From Candidatus Pristimantibacillus lignocellulolyticus (lineage in GTDB: Bacteria > Bacillota > Bacilli > Paenibacillales > Paenibacillaceae): a stretch of 64,000 nt of DNA. This document shows, one piece after another, positions 37,098-46,027 of the stretch. Position numbers and translations under genes: made by a program. Within the stretch, counting starts at the first letter, position 1; every line of letters begins with the position of its first letter. A model generated the notes under the pieces. That model made no database searches. It was not told the origin of the DNA and saw only the letters and a program-made list of their open reading frames with translations. The DNA lies in contig CP097899.1 of assembly GCA_023639215.1 (NCBI GenBank), positions 4,398,001 through 4,462,000 on the forward strand, in the 5' to 3' direction.

Positions 37098-37739
37098 ATG
37101 CAATCACAGATCAGTATTATTTGTAGTGGTGGTCAGCTCGGTAAATGGGCACTCCCCTATATTAACCAAGAACATTATCTTATTGGAGCAGACCGAGGTG
37201 CACAATTTTTAATAGAAAATGGCTTTACACCGAATATCGCGATTGGAGATTTTGATTCTGTAACGAAGGAACAATATGACAGCATACAACAAAAGAGCAT
37301 GGAAATATTAAGTTTCGATGCCATTGATAAAGATTATACTGATACTGAACTTTCATTCCTACATGCTATAGAACGTGGTAGTACTGAAATAATATTACTA
37401 GGTGGTCTCGGAACAAGATTTGATCATTCGCTAGGCAATATTCAACTATTATCTTTAGCGCTTCATAAAGGTATAAAAGCTTGCTTAATCGATGCCCATA
37501 ATCGAATTCGTCTCATGCATGACACATTGATCATACAGCGGGATCATTATCATTATATTTCTCTATTACCCTACTCTGAAATCGTCACAGGTATTACGTT
37601 AGAGGGATTTAAGTACCCGCTTTATGATGCAACCATTAAGAAGGGTGAATCCATCGGTGTCAGTAATGAACTTATCGATGATGCTGCAACTATCCATATC
37701 GCAACAGGCCAGTTACTAGTCATTCAATCTAATGATTAA
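37098..37739 (+). CDS. Thiamine pyrophosphokinase
   Basis: Converts thiamine to thiamine diphosphate, the cofactor of the E1 pyruvate dehydrogenase encoded in this window. It is 213 residues. Landmarks: GADRGAQFLIENGFTPNIAIGDFDSV (substrate and Mg site), KDYTDTELSFLHA, and GGLGTRFDHSLGNIQLL. The ATG at 37098 has AAAGGA 7 bases upstream; the longer open frame runs back into the repeat. The transcript ends at a hairpin formed by the end of the convergent gene. Confidence 0.92.
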   Translation: MQSQISIICSGGQLGKWALPYINQEHYLIGADRGAQFLIENGFTPNIAIGDFDSVTKEQYDSIQQKSMEILSFDAIDKDYTDTELSFLHAIERGSTEIILLGGLGTRFDHSLGNIQLLSLALHKGIKACLIDAHNRIRLMHDTLIIQRDHYHYISLLPYSEIVTGITLEGFKYPLYDATIKKGESIGVSNELIDDAATIHIATGQLLVIQSND

Positions 37740-37756
37740 TGATGCATAGTAACAAC

Positions 37757-37795
37757 AAAGAATCGATCAAGCTACACTAGCTTGATCGATTCTTT
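37757..37795. terminator. Bidirectional terminator overlapping the phnP-like stop codon
   Basis: AAAGAATCGATCAAGC and its exact complement form a 16-bp stem with a 7-base loop. The stop codon of the convergent metallo-hydrolase (37772-37774) is in it, and its last codons (KESIKLV) form one arm. Confidence 0.9.
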
Positions 37796-38551
37796 AAGTC
37801 GTGCGTATTGCACATGTTCAGGTAAACTTAAACTCTCTCTAGTATCGATATCATGTGATAAATGAGTTAGCTTCACTTGCTTTGGTTTCCATAAGGTAAT
37901 ACATTCTAATATCTCAGTTACATCGTATAATGAACGAGTTTCCATAGGGAATGGTTCCTTATAAAAACTCGTGCCAATAATTAGAAGATCGAGATTAAAT
38001 AACGGTCTCTGTTGTTCTTCCGGCAAATTAATCGAATCTGGACAATATACCCAATTGATAGCTTCTTGTAGGTGTGTGAATCGGAATGCGTAGGAGTATC
38101 CATTATGTCCATGATTAACACGCCATATTGAGATTTTCCATTCTTCAAATGTATAACCCTCATCAAGCGCAATAAATTCCACCTTATTAGCAATCCAAGG
38201 AAAACGTTCTTTAATTACATCTAACACTTCTGCTGCTGCATACAGATATGCCGGCAAATCAACATAGCGACATTGGTCATACCATTGGGGTAATCCACCA
38301 ATATGGTCGAAATGAGCATGTGTAATGAGCATATGCTGCACAAAACGTTCGTTAGCCTGTTCCATCTGAACATACCAGTCTGGCCCACAATCTATCCATA
38401 ACGGTGCATGATTGTTTAGAAATAGTTGAACGCTTGGCCGTAATCTGCGATTTACACCATCTACTGACCTGGCTTCACTGCATACGTTGCACTCACAATA
38501 AAGCCTTGGTACACCATGAGCATCACTTGTTCCGCGAAAATATATATCCAT
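37772..38551 (-). CDS. PhnP-like metallo-beta-lactamase-fold phosphodiesterase
   Basis: A 259-residue hydrolase of the PhnP/YycJ side of the metallo-beta-lactamase superfamily. It has the dinuclear metal motif THAHFDHIGG (about 76-85), a further His in LTHLSHDID near 225, and an N-terminal cysteine pair CECNVCSEAR, which binds a structural zinc in PhnP. PhnP cleaves cyclic ribose phosphate, but no phn genes are nearby, so the substrate is open. Start ATG overlaps the stop of the upstream GNAT gene (TAATG), meaning translational coupling. Confidence 0.85.
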   Translation of the reverse strand: MDIYFRGTSDAHGVPRLYCECNVCSEARSVDGVNRRLRPSVQLFLNNHAPLWIDCGPDWYVQMEQANERFVQHMLITHAHFDHIGGLPQWYDQCRYVDLPAYLYAAAEVLDVIKERFPWIANKVEFIALDEGYTFEEWKISIWRVNHGHNGYSYAFRFTHLQEAINWVYCPDSINLPEEQQRPLFNLDLLIIGTSFYKEPFPMETRSLYDVTEILECITLWKPKQVKLTHLSHDIDTRESLSLPEHVQYARLKESIKLV

Positions 38552-39225
38552 TATAGAGGGTATAACTCCAATTCATCAGTTAATCGCAACTTCGACACCA
38601 TTGCTAACCACTCTTTTGGCTTATTAGGCAATGCAGCATAGTAACCTTCTAAGAAGGTAGCCACTAGTTCAGCAGAAATTGTAACTTGACCTTCATCTGT
38701 TGGTAAGAAGCAAAGATCAAGTTCTGATACTGCCTGACCTTCATGATCCCAAGAAGGATGTACATATGGGAAGTTAATCCGTTTATATCCAATATGCGAT
38801 AACACTTCTCGACGAACAATCGGATTCATCGGAGAGACACCGCCGAACTCATGAATTTGCGCACGGAATGGGTCATATACTTCTGCAAACATTCCTTGTG
38901 ACACTGTCCCTGACTCCTCAGCTAACTTTTTCAAATCTTCTTCTCGATTACGAAGTAAGAAACGTCCAATACCTAGATTTGGTTGACCAATGATTGTGAA
39001 ATCTGTCATCGCCACTCGTAAATCACAATAATAACGATACTCAGTAGAACCTACAACTTTACCATCATGGATAGCCACATAGACATGTATAGATGGATCT
39101 TCAAGAGGCTCTCTCCACAAATCAAAAGCAAGCACTTCTTCAGGAGGAAATATCGTTCCTAGTAATTGATGTAGTGCGGGGAAATAAGAATCTTCAATTG
39201 ATGTGATACGATGATATGTTAACAT
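38551..39225 (-). CDS. GNAT-family acetyltransferase
   Basis: A 224-residue protein with a GNAT-like N-terminal half: VYVAIHDGKVVGSTEYRYY (strands 2-4), then LGIGRFLLRNREEDLKKLAEESG in the position of the acetyl-CoA pyrophosphate loop, although the usual R/Q-x-x-G-x-G/A is relaxed. The C-terminal half, with KRINFPYVHPSWDHEGQAV, is not typical. Substrate unknown. AGGAG lies 9 bases before the ATG at 39225; an ATG six bases earlier is closer than ideal. Coupled to the PhnP-like gene downstream. Confidence 0.65.
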   Translation of the reverse strand: MLTYHRITSIEDSYFPALHQLLGTIFPPEEVLAFDLWREPLEDPSIHVYVAIHDGKVVGSTEYRYYCDLRVAMTDFTIIGQPNLGIGRFLLRNREEDLKKLAEESGTVSQGMFAEVYDPFRAQIHEFGGVSPMNPIVRREVLSHIGYKRINFPYVHPSWDHEGQAVSELDLCFLPTDEGQVTISAELVATFLEGYYAALPNKPKEWLAMVSKLRLTDELELYPL

Positions 39226-39288
39226 TATCATTCACTCCTAATTATTAATGTACATGTACTCATGTCATAACATCTCTTTTAGACAAAG

Positions 39289-39969
39289 TTAGATCGTCCG
39301 CTCGTTATTTACTAAAAATGGATTACGCCATTCCATAATAACTGCATTATTACATGACTGTTCATCATCCAAATAATGATGAGCTACCCTCACGGGAACA
39401 CGACCACATCTCAGCAGGAAACTAATAACAGGGTCATTAAGTTCACCCGCAATTACTTGATCAACGTATTGTTCTGGTGTTAAAGAGTGTCTATGTCCGT
39501 AATAACCTGGCATACGACTACCACCAAGCAATGATTTCAATCCTAATTGTACAACTGTCTCGTACATCGATTGCACTAGCCACTTCCCAATTCCGGCTTT
39601 GCGATAAGCCGGTACTACACATATATCTGCAACATATAACGTGTCACCTTGTGCATTGTGAGTTCTTATATATCCATCATCAGTAATAATTGACCACTCA
39701 TGTTGATGTTCATACTCTTGCTGCTCGACAATAAGACAAGTCATAGAGCCAACAATAACCCCATTTACCTCTGCACATAATGCACCATCAGCAAATAGAG
39801 TCGTATGTAATAATAATTGCTCTTTATTCCACCATAATTCCTCTGGATATGGCGAGGGAAAACTTTGCCTTTGAACATCAATTAAAGCATCAAAATCTTG
39901 CGCTGTATAATTTCGTATAATCAATCGTTCAGGTTTACCATTTTGCATCACATATAGCTCTTTGTTCAA
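39289..39969 (-). CDS. GNAT-family acetyltransferase paired with a nitrilase-like gene
   Basis: A GNAT enzyme of about 226 residues: LIIRNYTAQDFDALIDVQRQSFP at the start, VNGVIVGSMTCLI, then the acetyl-CoA loop YVADICVVPAYRKAGIGKWLVQSMYE, and GYYGHRHSLTPEQYVDQVIAGELNDPV. The start is unsure: TTG at 39969 follows a GGGGGGGA tract, ATG at 39948 is the alternative, and the open frame reaches back to 40098. The nitrilase-like gene is directly upstream. In B. subtilis YhcX, as I recall, equivalent domains form one fused protein, so the two products probably act together. Confidence 0.8.
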   Translation of the reverse strand: MNKELYVMQNGKPERLIIRNYTAQDFDALIDVQRQSFPSPYPEELWWNKEQLLLHTTLFADGALCAEVNGVIVGSMTCLIVEQQEYEHQHEWSIITDDGYIRTHNAQGDTLYVADICVVPAYRKAGIGKWLVQSMYETVVQLGLKSLLGGSRMPGYYGHRHSLTPEQYVDQVIAGELNDPVISFLLRCGRVPVRVAHHYLDDEQSCNNAVIMEWRNPFLVNNERTI

Positions 39970-40088
39970 AAAATCCCCCCCAAGGTTCGTCTCATATTCG
40001 ATATCGAATAGAATATGAAGCCGTTCATCGTTATTAGAGTCCATTACTGGAATTTCCACTATTATGAGAGGTAAACTCGTATGAGAGA

Positions 40089-40949
40089 CTAAGACCAATC
40101 CGTATATAGATCTGTACGACGATCACGCCATGTCATAACAGAGCCATGCTCTCGAACCTCTTTTAGCAAGCTTAGATCAAGATCTCCGACGACTAGCATA
40201 TCATCATTAATGACACCTTCAGCAATAATTCCAGCTGGAGGAAATGGGATATCATTAGGAGCTAGTATAGCAGCCTGACCATAATTGGCACGCATGAAAT
40301 CTACATTACGAAGCGCTCCTACAGTGCCTGTCGTAACGATATAGATTTGATTTTCAATCGTTCGAGCATGACAGCAATAGCGAACTCGATGGAATCCATG
40401 ACGATCATCGGTACAAGAAGGACAGAAGATAACATCTGCACCTTTCGCTCTTGCAATCCGAACGATTTCAGGGAATTCAATATCGTAGCATGTAAGCATA
40501 GCGATCTTGCCAAATGGTGTATGGTAAACATCTACACCATCCCCCGCACTCATTGACCATTCATCGACTTCAGTTGGAGTTAGATGAATTTTATGTTGTA
40601 CATGCACTTCACCTTCTGGCGTGAAATAGTGTGCGCCATTACGCAATGAACCATCTTCCATCTCAATAACATGTGTGCCACCAATAATATGCATATTATA
40701 ATCAGCAGCGAGCTGTTTGAATAACTGAATATATGAAGCCGTGAAACTAGGCAATTGCTTAATAGACATCGCTTGCCCATGTTCATCAACGATCGAAAGT
40801 AATTGAGTCGTCATAAACTCAGGGAATAGCAACATTTGCACACCATACTCCGTAGCATTGCGAACATAATGTGTTACTTGATGAGCAAACTGCTCAAATT
40901 GTTGAATATCAGCTAATTTATATTGAACAGCACCAACTCGAAACTTCAC
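40089..40949 (-). CDS. Carbon-nitrogen hydrolase (nitrilase superfamily)
   Basis: A 286-residue amidase-type enzyme. The catalytic triad is recognisable: Glu in LLFPEFMT, Lys in VQHKIHLTPTEVDEW, Cys in AMLTCYDIEFPEIVRIA. The C-terminal part has RTIENQIYIVTTGTVGAL. I place the start at GTG 40949, 6 bases after a perfect AGGAGG; the longer open frame would begin inside tandem repeats. Its GNAT partner lies downstream. The ribosome site is the last part of a repeated leader element. Confidence 0.88.
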   Translation of the reverse strand: MKFRVGAVQYKLADIQQFEQFAHQVTHYVRNATEYGVQMLLFPEFMTTQLLSIVDEHGQAMSIKQLPSFTASYIQLFKQLAADYNMHIIGGTHVIEMEDGSLRNGAHYFTPEGEVHVQHKIHLTPTEVDEWSMSAGDGVDVYHTPFGKIAMLTCYDIEFPEIVRIARAKGADVIFCPSCTDDRHGFHRVRYCCHARTIENQIYIVTTGTVGALRNVDFMRANYGQAAILAPNDIPFPPAGIIAEGVINDDMLVVGDLDLSLLKEVREHGSVMTWRDRRTDLYTDWS

Positions 40950-40956
40950 AACATAC

Positions 40957-41130
40957 CTCCTAAAACTTTTTGGACAACTTAGATAAACTTCTTTGCAACA
41001 AAAAGTTACCCCGAAAGAATAAGCTAAAAACTTTTTGATCAACTTAGATAAACTTCTTTGCAACAAAAAGTTACCCCGAAAGCATAAGCTAAAACTTTTT
41101 GATCAACTTAGATAAACTTCTATGCTTCGA
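40957..41130 (-). repeat. Tandem 65-bp units forming the nitrilase gene leader
   Basis: On the minus strand two complete units and partial flanking ones, each built as AAAAAGTTTTAGCTTATGC, then TTTCGGGGTAACTTTTTG, then GAAGTTTATCTAAGTTGATC. AAAAAGTT and AACTTTTT can pair. The final unit breaks off as AAAAAGTTTTAGGAGG, which provides the ribosome site. The block fills the whole gap between the histidine kinase stop and the nitrilase start, and related units lie at 59831-60007 on the other strand. Confidence 0.75.
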
Positions 41131-41134
41131 AAAG

Positions 41135-42490
41135 TTATTTTCTCTGTTTAAATTGTAATGTAATTGTAGTACCGATATTGTGTAAGCTGAATACTTCTAC
41201 TTTACCTTCATGTAGATCAATGATCCGCTTGGCAATTGCAAGTCCCAAACCTACACCACCAGTAGTTCTTGCTCTTGCACCATCAACTCGATAGAATCGT
41301 TCAAATAGATGAGGGATTTCGTTCTCAGGAATTCCGATCCCCTTATCTTTCACTTCGATACGAACAATGCCTTTGTTCTGAGAAATTGAAATGTCGATTG
41401 GATCTTTAGAGTACTTAATGGCGTTATCGATTAGAATCACTAGTAGCTGTTGAATCTTATCTTTGTCACCGACCATTTTTACATTATGAGACTTTGCTTT
41501 CACACGAATGGAACGTTGGAATGTCGTTTCCATCATCGTTGCAATCTCATCTGCAACTGGAATGACATCAAACGTGTCTAAAGATAACCAATCCTCTTGT
41601 TCAGCTTCAGCAAGAGTTAACATTGATTTCGTTAAAGTCTGTAGTCTTGTCGTCTCTCTAGCAATCGCATCAATCGCCTCACTACGAACATTCTCATCAT
41701 CGGCACCCCAACGTTTCAATATATTCGCATAACTTGAGATAACCGTTAACGGTGTCTTCAATTCATGAGATGCATCCGCAACGAAAAATTTCTGTCGCTC
41801 ATAAGTACGATCAAGTCGATCAATCATTTGATTAAAAGCTCTTATTAATTGTTGTAATTCTGCAGACTCCTCACGTTCCCCAAGTTCAATCTTGCGGAGT
41901 TTACCACTACGATCGATCTCCCGCATCGTAGTAACCATCTGAGAAATCGGCTCTGTTAAGCGTGAGGTAAACCAGTATGTACCAAAGATTGCGAACAATA
42001 TTGCCCCACCACTTGTTACACTAAGCGCCGCAATTAGAATTTGTAAATAGTCGTCTAATTCATCTAGAATTCGATTTACTTCCAACATCGCAATAACTTT
42101 ACCATCTTCAAACAGAGGAATTCGCGAATAGATGATTCGCTCTCCACTTTTTGTGTACATACCAGAATTTCGGTATGAACTATATTCTGCAGGCAGCTCT
42201 AATAATAATGAATTAGATCCCTTAATGTTAACAACACGATTGTTAGGACTAATAATTCGGATCATTTCATTCTGATTGTAATACTCGTTAAGGAGATCGG
42301 CCGAATTCAATCCCCTGCCACTTTGTATTCGCGGATTTTCGAGGATGAGCTTCACTTTGTTAGCAATGATCTCTTCCTCGCTTTCCGTCGTAATTTTGAT
42401 AACGTAGTAATACACAAAAATATTGAAAAAAATGAGAATCAATATAAGCCAAAATATTGTAAATAAAGTAAACCTTTTGCGTAAAGTCAT
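41135..42490 (-). CDS. Two-component sensor histidine kinase
   Basis: A 451-residue membrane kinase. TM1 near residues 8-30, an extracytoplasmic sensor part to about 145, TM2 about 148-170, a HAMP linker, HisKA with phospho-acceptor His near 241 (DASHELKTPLTVISSYANIL), and HATPase with N-box DNAIKYS, G1 DKGIGIPENEI, F-box HLFERFYRVD and G2 GGVGLGLAIAKRI. It resembles ArlS/CssS-type OmpR-family partners; the signal is unknown. The start ATG overlaps the regulator's TGA by one base. Confidence 0.95.
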   Translation of the reverse strand: MTLRKRFTLFTIFWLILILIFFNIFVYYYVIKITTESEEEIIANKVKLILENPRIQSGRGLNSADLLNEYYNQNEMIRIISPNNRVVNIKGSNSLLLELPAEYSSYRNSGMYTKSGERIIYSRIPLFEDGKVIAMLEVNRILDELDDYLQILIAALSVTSGGAILFAIFGTYWFTSRLTEPISQMVTTMREIDRSGKLRKIELGEREESAELQQLIRAFNQMIDRLDRTYERQKFFVADASHELKTPLTVISSYANILKRWGADDENVRSEAIDAIARETTRLQTLTKSMLTLAEAEQEDWLSLDTFDVIPVADEIATMMETTFQRSIRVKAKSHNVKMVGDKDKIQQLLVILIDNAIKYSKDPIDISISQNKGIVRIEVKDKGIGIPENEIPHLFERFYRVDGARARTTGGVGLGLAIAKRIIDLHEGKVEVFSLHNIGTTITLQFKQRK

Positions 42491-43185
42491 CAATCCGGCT
42501 CCTTGATCATGTAACCTACACCACGAACAGTGTGAATCAGCTTATACCTATATCCTTTATCGAGTTTTTGACGCAAATAACGAATGTAGACATCTACTAA
42601 ATTTGTCTCGCCAATGAAATCGTATCCCCAAACTTCAGATAATATTTCTTCACGTGATTTCTCTTCGTTCACATGTTCTACTAAAAATACAAGTAATTCA
42701 AATTCTCGCGGTGTTAACTCGATCATATTTTCTTTACGAGTTACTTTACGAGTTCTCAATTCAATCGTTAAATCTCCGAGCGTAATAATATCTGAACCTT
42801 CTAAATCTTTTGGTTTCTGTTGGAATATACGCAAAATATTTCGTACTCTAGCTAACAATTCTTCAACTGCAAACGGTTTTGTTATATAATCATTGGCTCC
42901 ATGTTCAAAACCACTAACTTTATCAGGCACAGTATCTCTAGCAGTTAACAATATAATAGGAATTAGATTGCCAGACTGTCTTACTTGTCTCAAAACTTCA
43001 ATACCACTCATCTTAGGTAACATCACATCTAATAAGACGAGTTGATACTCGCCAGTATTAATCATCTCATAACCTTGCTTACCATCACTAGCAAGACCGA
43101 CTTCATATCCTTCATGTTCAAGTTCTAATTGTAGAATGCGAGCTATTCCAGCTTCATCTTCTACGACTAATATTTTATCATTCAT
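42490..43185 (-). CDS. OmpR-family response regulator
   Basis: A 231-residue transcription regulator. Receiver domain 1-115 with acidic pair Glu9/Asp10, phospho-acceptor Asp53 (VLLDVMLP), Thr in LLTARD and Lys in YITKPF. The winged-helix output domain (135-231) includes IELTPREFELLVFLVEH and TNLVDVYIRYLRQKLD, ending VRGVGYMIKEP. ATG at 43185 follows AAGGTGG. Cognate of the overlapping histidine kinase. Confidence 0.96.
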   Translation of the reverse strand: MNDKILVVEDEAGIARILQLELEHEGYEVGLASDGKQGYEMINTGEYQLVLLDVMLPKMSGIEVLRQVRQSGNLIPIILLTARDTVPDKVSGFEHGANDYITKPFAVEELLARVRNILRIFQQKPKDLEGSDIITLGDLTIELRTRKVTRKENMIELTPREFELLVFLVEHVNEEKSREEILSEVWGYDFIGETNLVDVYIRYLRQKLDKGYRYKLIHTVRGVGYMIKEPD

Positions 43186-43248
43186 TACTTGCACCACCTT
43201 ATATTCTAGGTACTTTCATCATAAAGGAAGGTAGGTCAAAATTGCAAG

Positions 43249-44847
43249 CTAGTCTATGCGTTGAAACGTCAAATGCAGCTTGTTAATTAACGGCATTAAC
43301 TTCTTTCGTAGCTTATTTAACACTCTAGATTTATTAGAAAGCCAATGATAACTCCACATCGCACTATATATGTGTTGCGCTGGTAGCAATGAAATATTAA
43401 AGATTTCCTTACCATTATTAAGTGCGTTCCAAGATTTGCGACCACTAAAATTCGTATCTTTATTATTGATCCATGTATAAGTAATATTAATTTCTTCTAA
43501 TGTTATGAGTAGGCGCTGTATATTACGAAAATTCCGTTCATTACTCATTATAATTGCTGGATCGCTTACGAGAATTACGTAGTCTAACTTGTCACTTATG
43601 TGAGATAGTTCTTCAGCATTCCAACCACTCGAAAAGTCAATAAATTGGTAATCCGCTTTACTATCAGCACTAATTATAGTTTCAAATGATTTCAGAGCTT
43701 CGGATGGATCATTAACTCCCTTACTTCTAAATATATAATGTTCAATATGATCAACAGTCATTACCTTATAATATTGTTCAACTTCACCGAACGCTCTTTC
43801 CGATTCCGGCATAACCTTTTGGAGAGCAGGTATACTTTCAAGACAAGTAGAATGCCCACAGTACTCTACAAATTTTACTCGGTTGTTCAATGCATAATGC
43901 TGAGCCATTAACAAGGCAATTGTTGTCGCACCAGCATGTGTATTAAGTGAAAATACACCTATCGTCTTTATCTTTTTTGTGCTGAATAGTTGTTTTCCCG
44001 CTGTATAAGCAGTTTCTAAAGGTACAAACTCATGTAATAGAGTTCTCACTTCAGAAGCTTGTACGATTCGATATTGCGGATCTGGTTGTAAGCATTGCAA
44101 TATTAGATGACGTACTGCTTTAGGAATATGTGACATTTCACGTTTGATTGTATATTCTATTTGTTGTAAATCGTATTGATTGGCAATTTGTTTCCCCCCT
44201 GTACATAAGAAGTAGAGAATACAACCATAACTATATAAGTCACTCTGCTCATCCGTAGGTAATCCTTTCATCTGCTCAGGTGCAGCAAAACCAGGTGTGC
44301 CAAATGCCATCGTATGATGACTTGATTTACTTCGATGTAATTTACTTATACCAAAATCGATTAATTTAATTTGTCCATTTCTACAAACCATAACATTTGA
44401 TGGTTTTATATCTCGATGTATGATCGCTGGTTTTTGTTCATGTAAATATTGAATAGCTTCAATCAGTTGGATACCCATAGATAATAACAGTTCAACGGGT
44501 AATACCCTCTTTTGTTCCGAGCAAAACTGCATGAGATGTTGACCTTCAATCCACTCCATTACAATCATTTCTTCGTGATATTCATTAGCATGAAAATGAT
44601 CATAAATAACCGGTAATCCTTGATGATGTAGCAACGTCAATAACTTCGCTTCCGATTCTCTTGCTTGCGCCATTGAAGCAGTGGCAGTAAGATTGTTCAC
44701 TTCTTGTTTTATTACTTTCATTGCCCTTACTGCACCTTCTAATCTTAAATCACGCACCTTATACAGCTGTCCCATCCCACCTTCAGTAACATAATCAACT
44801 ACTACATAACGCTCAGCAATAACTGTCCCAGCTGTTAATTGTCTCAT
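43249..44847 (-). CDS. Ser/Thr protein kinase fused to a degenerate MinD/ParA-like P-loop domain
   Basis: A 532-residue soluble kinase. The N-terminal domain (1-275) is complete: Gly-rich loop TEGGMGQLYK, Lys44, catalytic IIHRDIKPSN (Asp146), DFG 164-166, APE in GFAAPEQ. After residue 290 comes a second domain starting IKTIGVFSLNTHAGATTIALLMAQ, laid out like a MinD/ParA ATPase, but the deviant Walker A has Ala where Lys should be (HAGATT). It continues with a YQFIDFSSG strand and DYVILVSDPA. No transmembrane or PASTA segments, unlike PrkC. It sits 63 bp upstream of the response regulator gene and may be co-transcribed. The kinase call is firm; the second-domain fold is inferred. Confidence 0.85.
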   Translation of the reverse strand: MRQLTAGTVIAERYVVVDYVTEGGMGQLYKVRDLRLEGAVRAMKVIKQEVNNLTATASMAQARESEAKLLTLLHHQGLPVIYDHFHANEYHEEMIVMEWIEGQHLMQFCSEQKRVLPVELLLSMGIQLIEAIQYLHEQKPAIIHRDIKPSNVMVCRNGQIKLIDFGISKLHRSKSSHHTMAFGTPGFAAPEQMKGLPTDEQSDLYSYGCILYFLCTGGKQIANQYDLQQIEYTIKREMSHIPKAVRHLILQCLQPDPQYRIVQASEVRTLLHEFVPLETAYTAGKQLFSTKKIKTIGVFSLNTHAGATTIALLMAQHYALNNRVKFVEYCGHSTCLESIPALQKVMPESERAFGEVEQYYKVMTVDHIEHYIFRSKGVNDPSEALKSFETIISADSKADYQFIDFSSGWNAEELSHISDKLDYVILVSDPAIIMSNERNFRNIQRLLITLEEINITYTWINNKDTNFSGRKSWNALNNGKEIFNISLLPAQHIYSAMWSYHWLSNKSRVLNKLRKKLMPLINKLHLTFQRID

Positions 44848-44907
44848 TGTCGTTCCCTCCTTTTAGTGGCACATTATCAAGATTTTTTTGAACTTCATCT
44901 AAACAGA

Positions 44908-44946
44908 AAAAAGAGCATTCCACTGCCTCTTGGCAGTAGAATGCTC
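44908..44946 (-). terminator. Terminator after the methyltransferase gene
   Basis: On the minus strand AGAGCATTC and GAATGCTCT form a 9-bp stem with an inner CTGCC/GGCAG pair, followed by TTTTTTC. Confidence 0.88.
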
Positions 44947-44992
44947 TCCTACTTCACATATAATTTAATTACAAGATTGCGATCATTATTAC

Positions 44993-46012
44993 TTAACCGT
45001 TCTTTTGGATAAGCAAAGTGATTTCATCACGATTATGGAAAAGTTGTTTTGCTTGTAGTACCGTATAACCTGAACCTAATCTTTCCTTCACTTCTCGAAT
45101 GCTTTGCATCACTTTTTTGTTCATTAGTTTCAATGTAATGATACCATAAGAGTAAGGTTTTAATGCTGGACGTAATACTAGCACTAATTTACTCATCATT
45201 AATGGATTCCAACTCATATCACATACGATGAGATCAAAGCTTGCTTTCGGAAGTTTCACATCTGAGGCATTCATTTTCAGATGTGTTAATGCAGGATGAC
45301 TACTAACTTTTTCATCCAATACTGCTGGGTCAATGGCTGTTACTTTCAAACCTCGCTCTAGCAGCAGGCTACTCCATCCTCCTGGAGCGGCACCAACATC
45401 AATCGCCTGTTTGAACAATGATAAATCTAGTCCAAATACTTGTTCTGCTTCAAGCAACTTAAATTTAGCACGAGAAGCTTGACCTTCTTCACGTTGGAAA
45501 CGAATTGCACCACCTGGCCAATCTGAACGAAGTTCCTCAACTGTACCAAAACCAACATATAGATGAGTGTGATGAGCAAAGATCGTAATAATTAGATCGG
45601 GATTTTGCAATACTAGCTGCCCACCCACTTCTACAATCGCTTCCTCCATAGCACTCTTAATCTCTGACTTCGTATTGACAAGTAAACTTTCACGGCTTGT
45701 ACGAATATGAATTGAGATTTTTTTATCTGCAACGGATGAATCAATATAAGAAATCATTTCAACAAGTTGATTAACGTCGGTTGCTTGTCCAGTTAAGACA
45801 AACTCACGATCAATCGGTTGAACATGTCTTAGAAAAATAAGTTCAGATGTAGACAACCGTTGTTGTACTTCATCGCTTTCCATTGGAATATCGAATAAAA
45901 ATACTTCACCAGGAACTAGCTGTGTGAAATTGATGGATGTAAATAATCTACGCAGTTCTTCCATCGCGTATGGTGAAAAATTTTGATTGGATGTACCGAT
46001 CCACTTGCTCAT
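44993..46012 (-). CDS. RlmM-like FtsJ-type RNA 2'-O-methyltransferase
   Basis: A 339-residue SAM-dependent methyltransferase. The catalytic domain starts around residue 195 with IDVGAAPGGWSSLLLERG (SAM loop), then VTAIDPAVLD, Asp in LIVCDMSWNP, and Lys in GIITLKLMNKK, consistent with the K-D-K-E type of 2'-O-methyltransferases such as RlmM, which modifies 23S rRNA. The N-terminal 190 residues are a divergent THUMP-like part. AGAGGC precedes the ATG. It lies 15 bp after the cREC gene and so forms a unit with it. Confidence 0.82.
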   Translation of the reverse strand: MSKWIGTSNQNFSPYAMEELRRLFTSINFTQLVPGEVFLFDIPMESDEVQQRLSTSELIFLRHVQPIDREFVLTGQATDVNQLVEMISYIDSSVADKKISIHIRTSRESLLVNTKSEIKSAMEEAIVEVGGQLVLQNPDLIITIFAHHTHLYVGFGTVEELRSDWPGGAIRFQREEGQASRAKFKLLEAEQVFGLDLSLFKQAIDVGAAPGGWSSLLLERGLKVTAIDPAVLDEKVSSHPALTHLKMNASDVKLPKASFDLIVCDMSWNPLMMSKLVLVLRPALKPYSYGIITLKLMNKKVMQSIREVKERLGSGYTVLQAKQLFHNRDEITLLIQKNG

Positions 46013-46027
46013 GTTTTGCCTCTTTCA

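Noticed and set aside
40957..41130. Coding extension of the nitrilase to 41066
   Set aside because: The extra 39 codons are translated tandem repeat, and a perfect AGGAGG stands 6 bases before the GTG at 40949.
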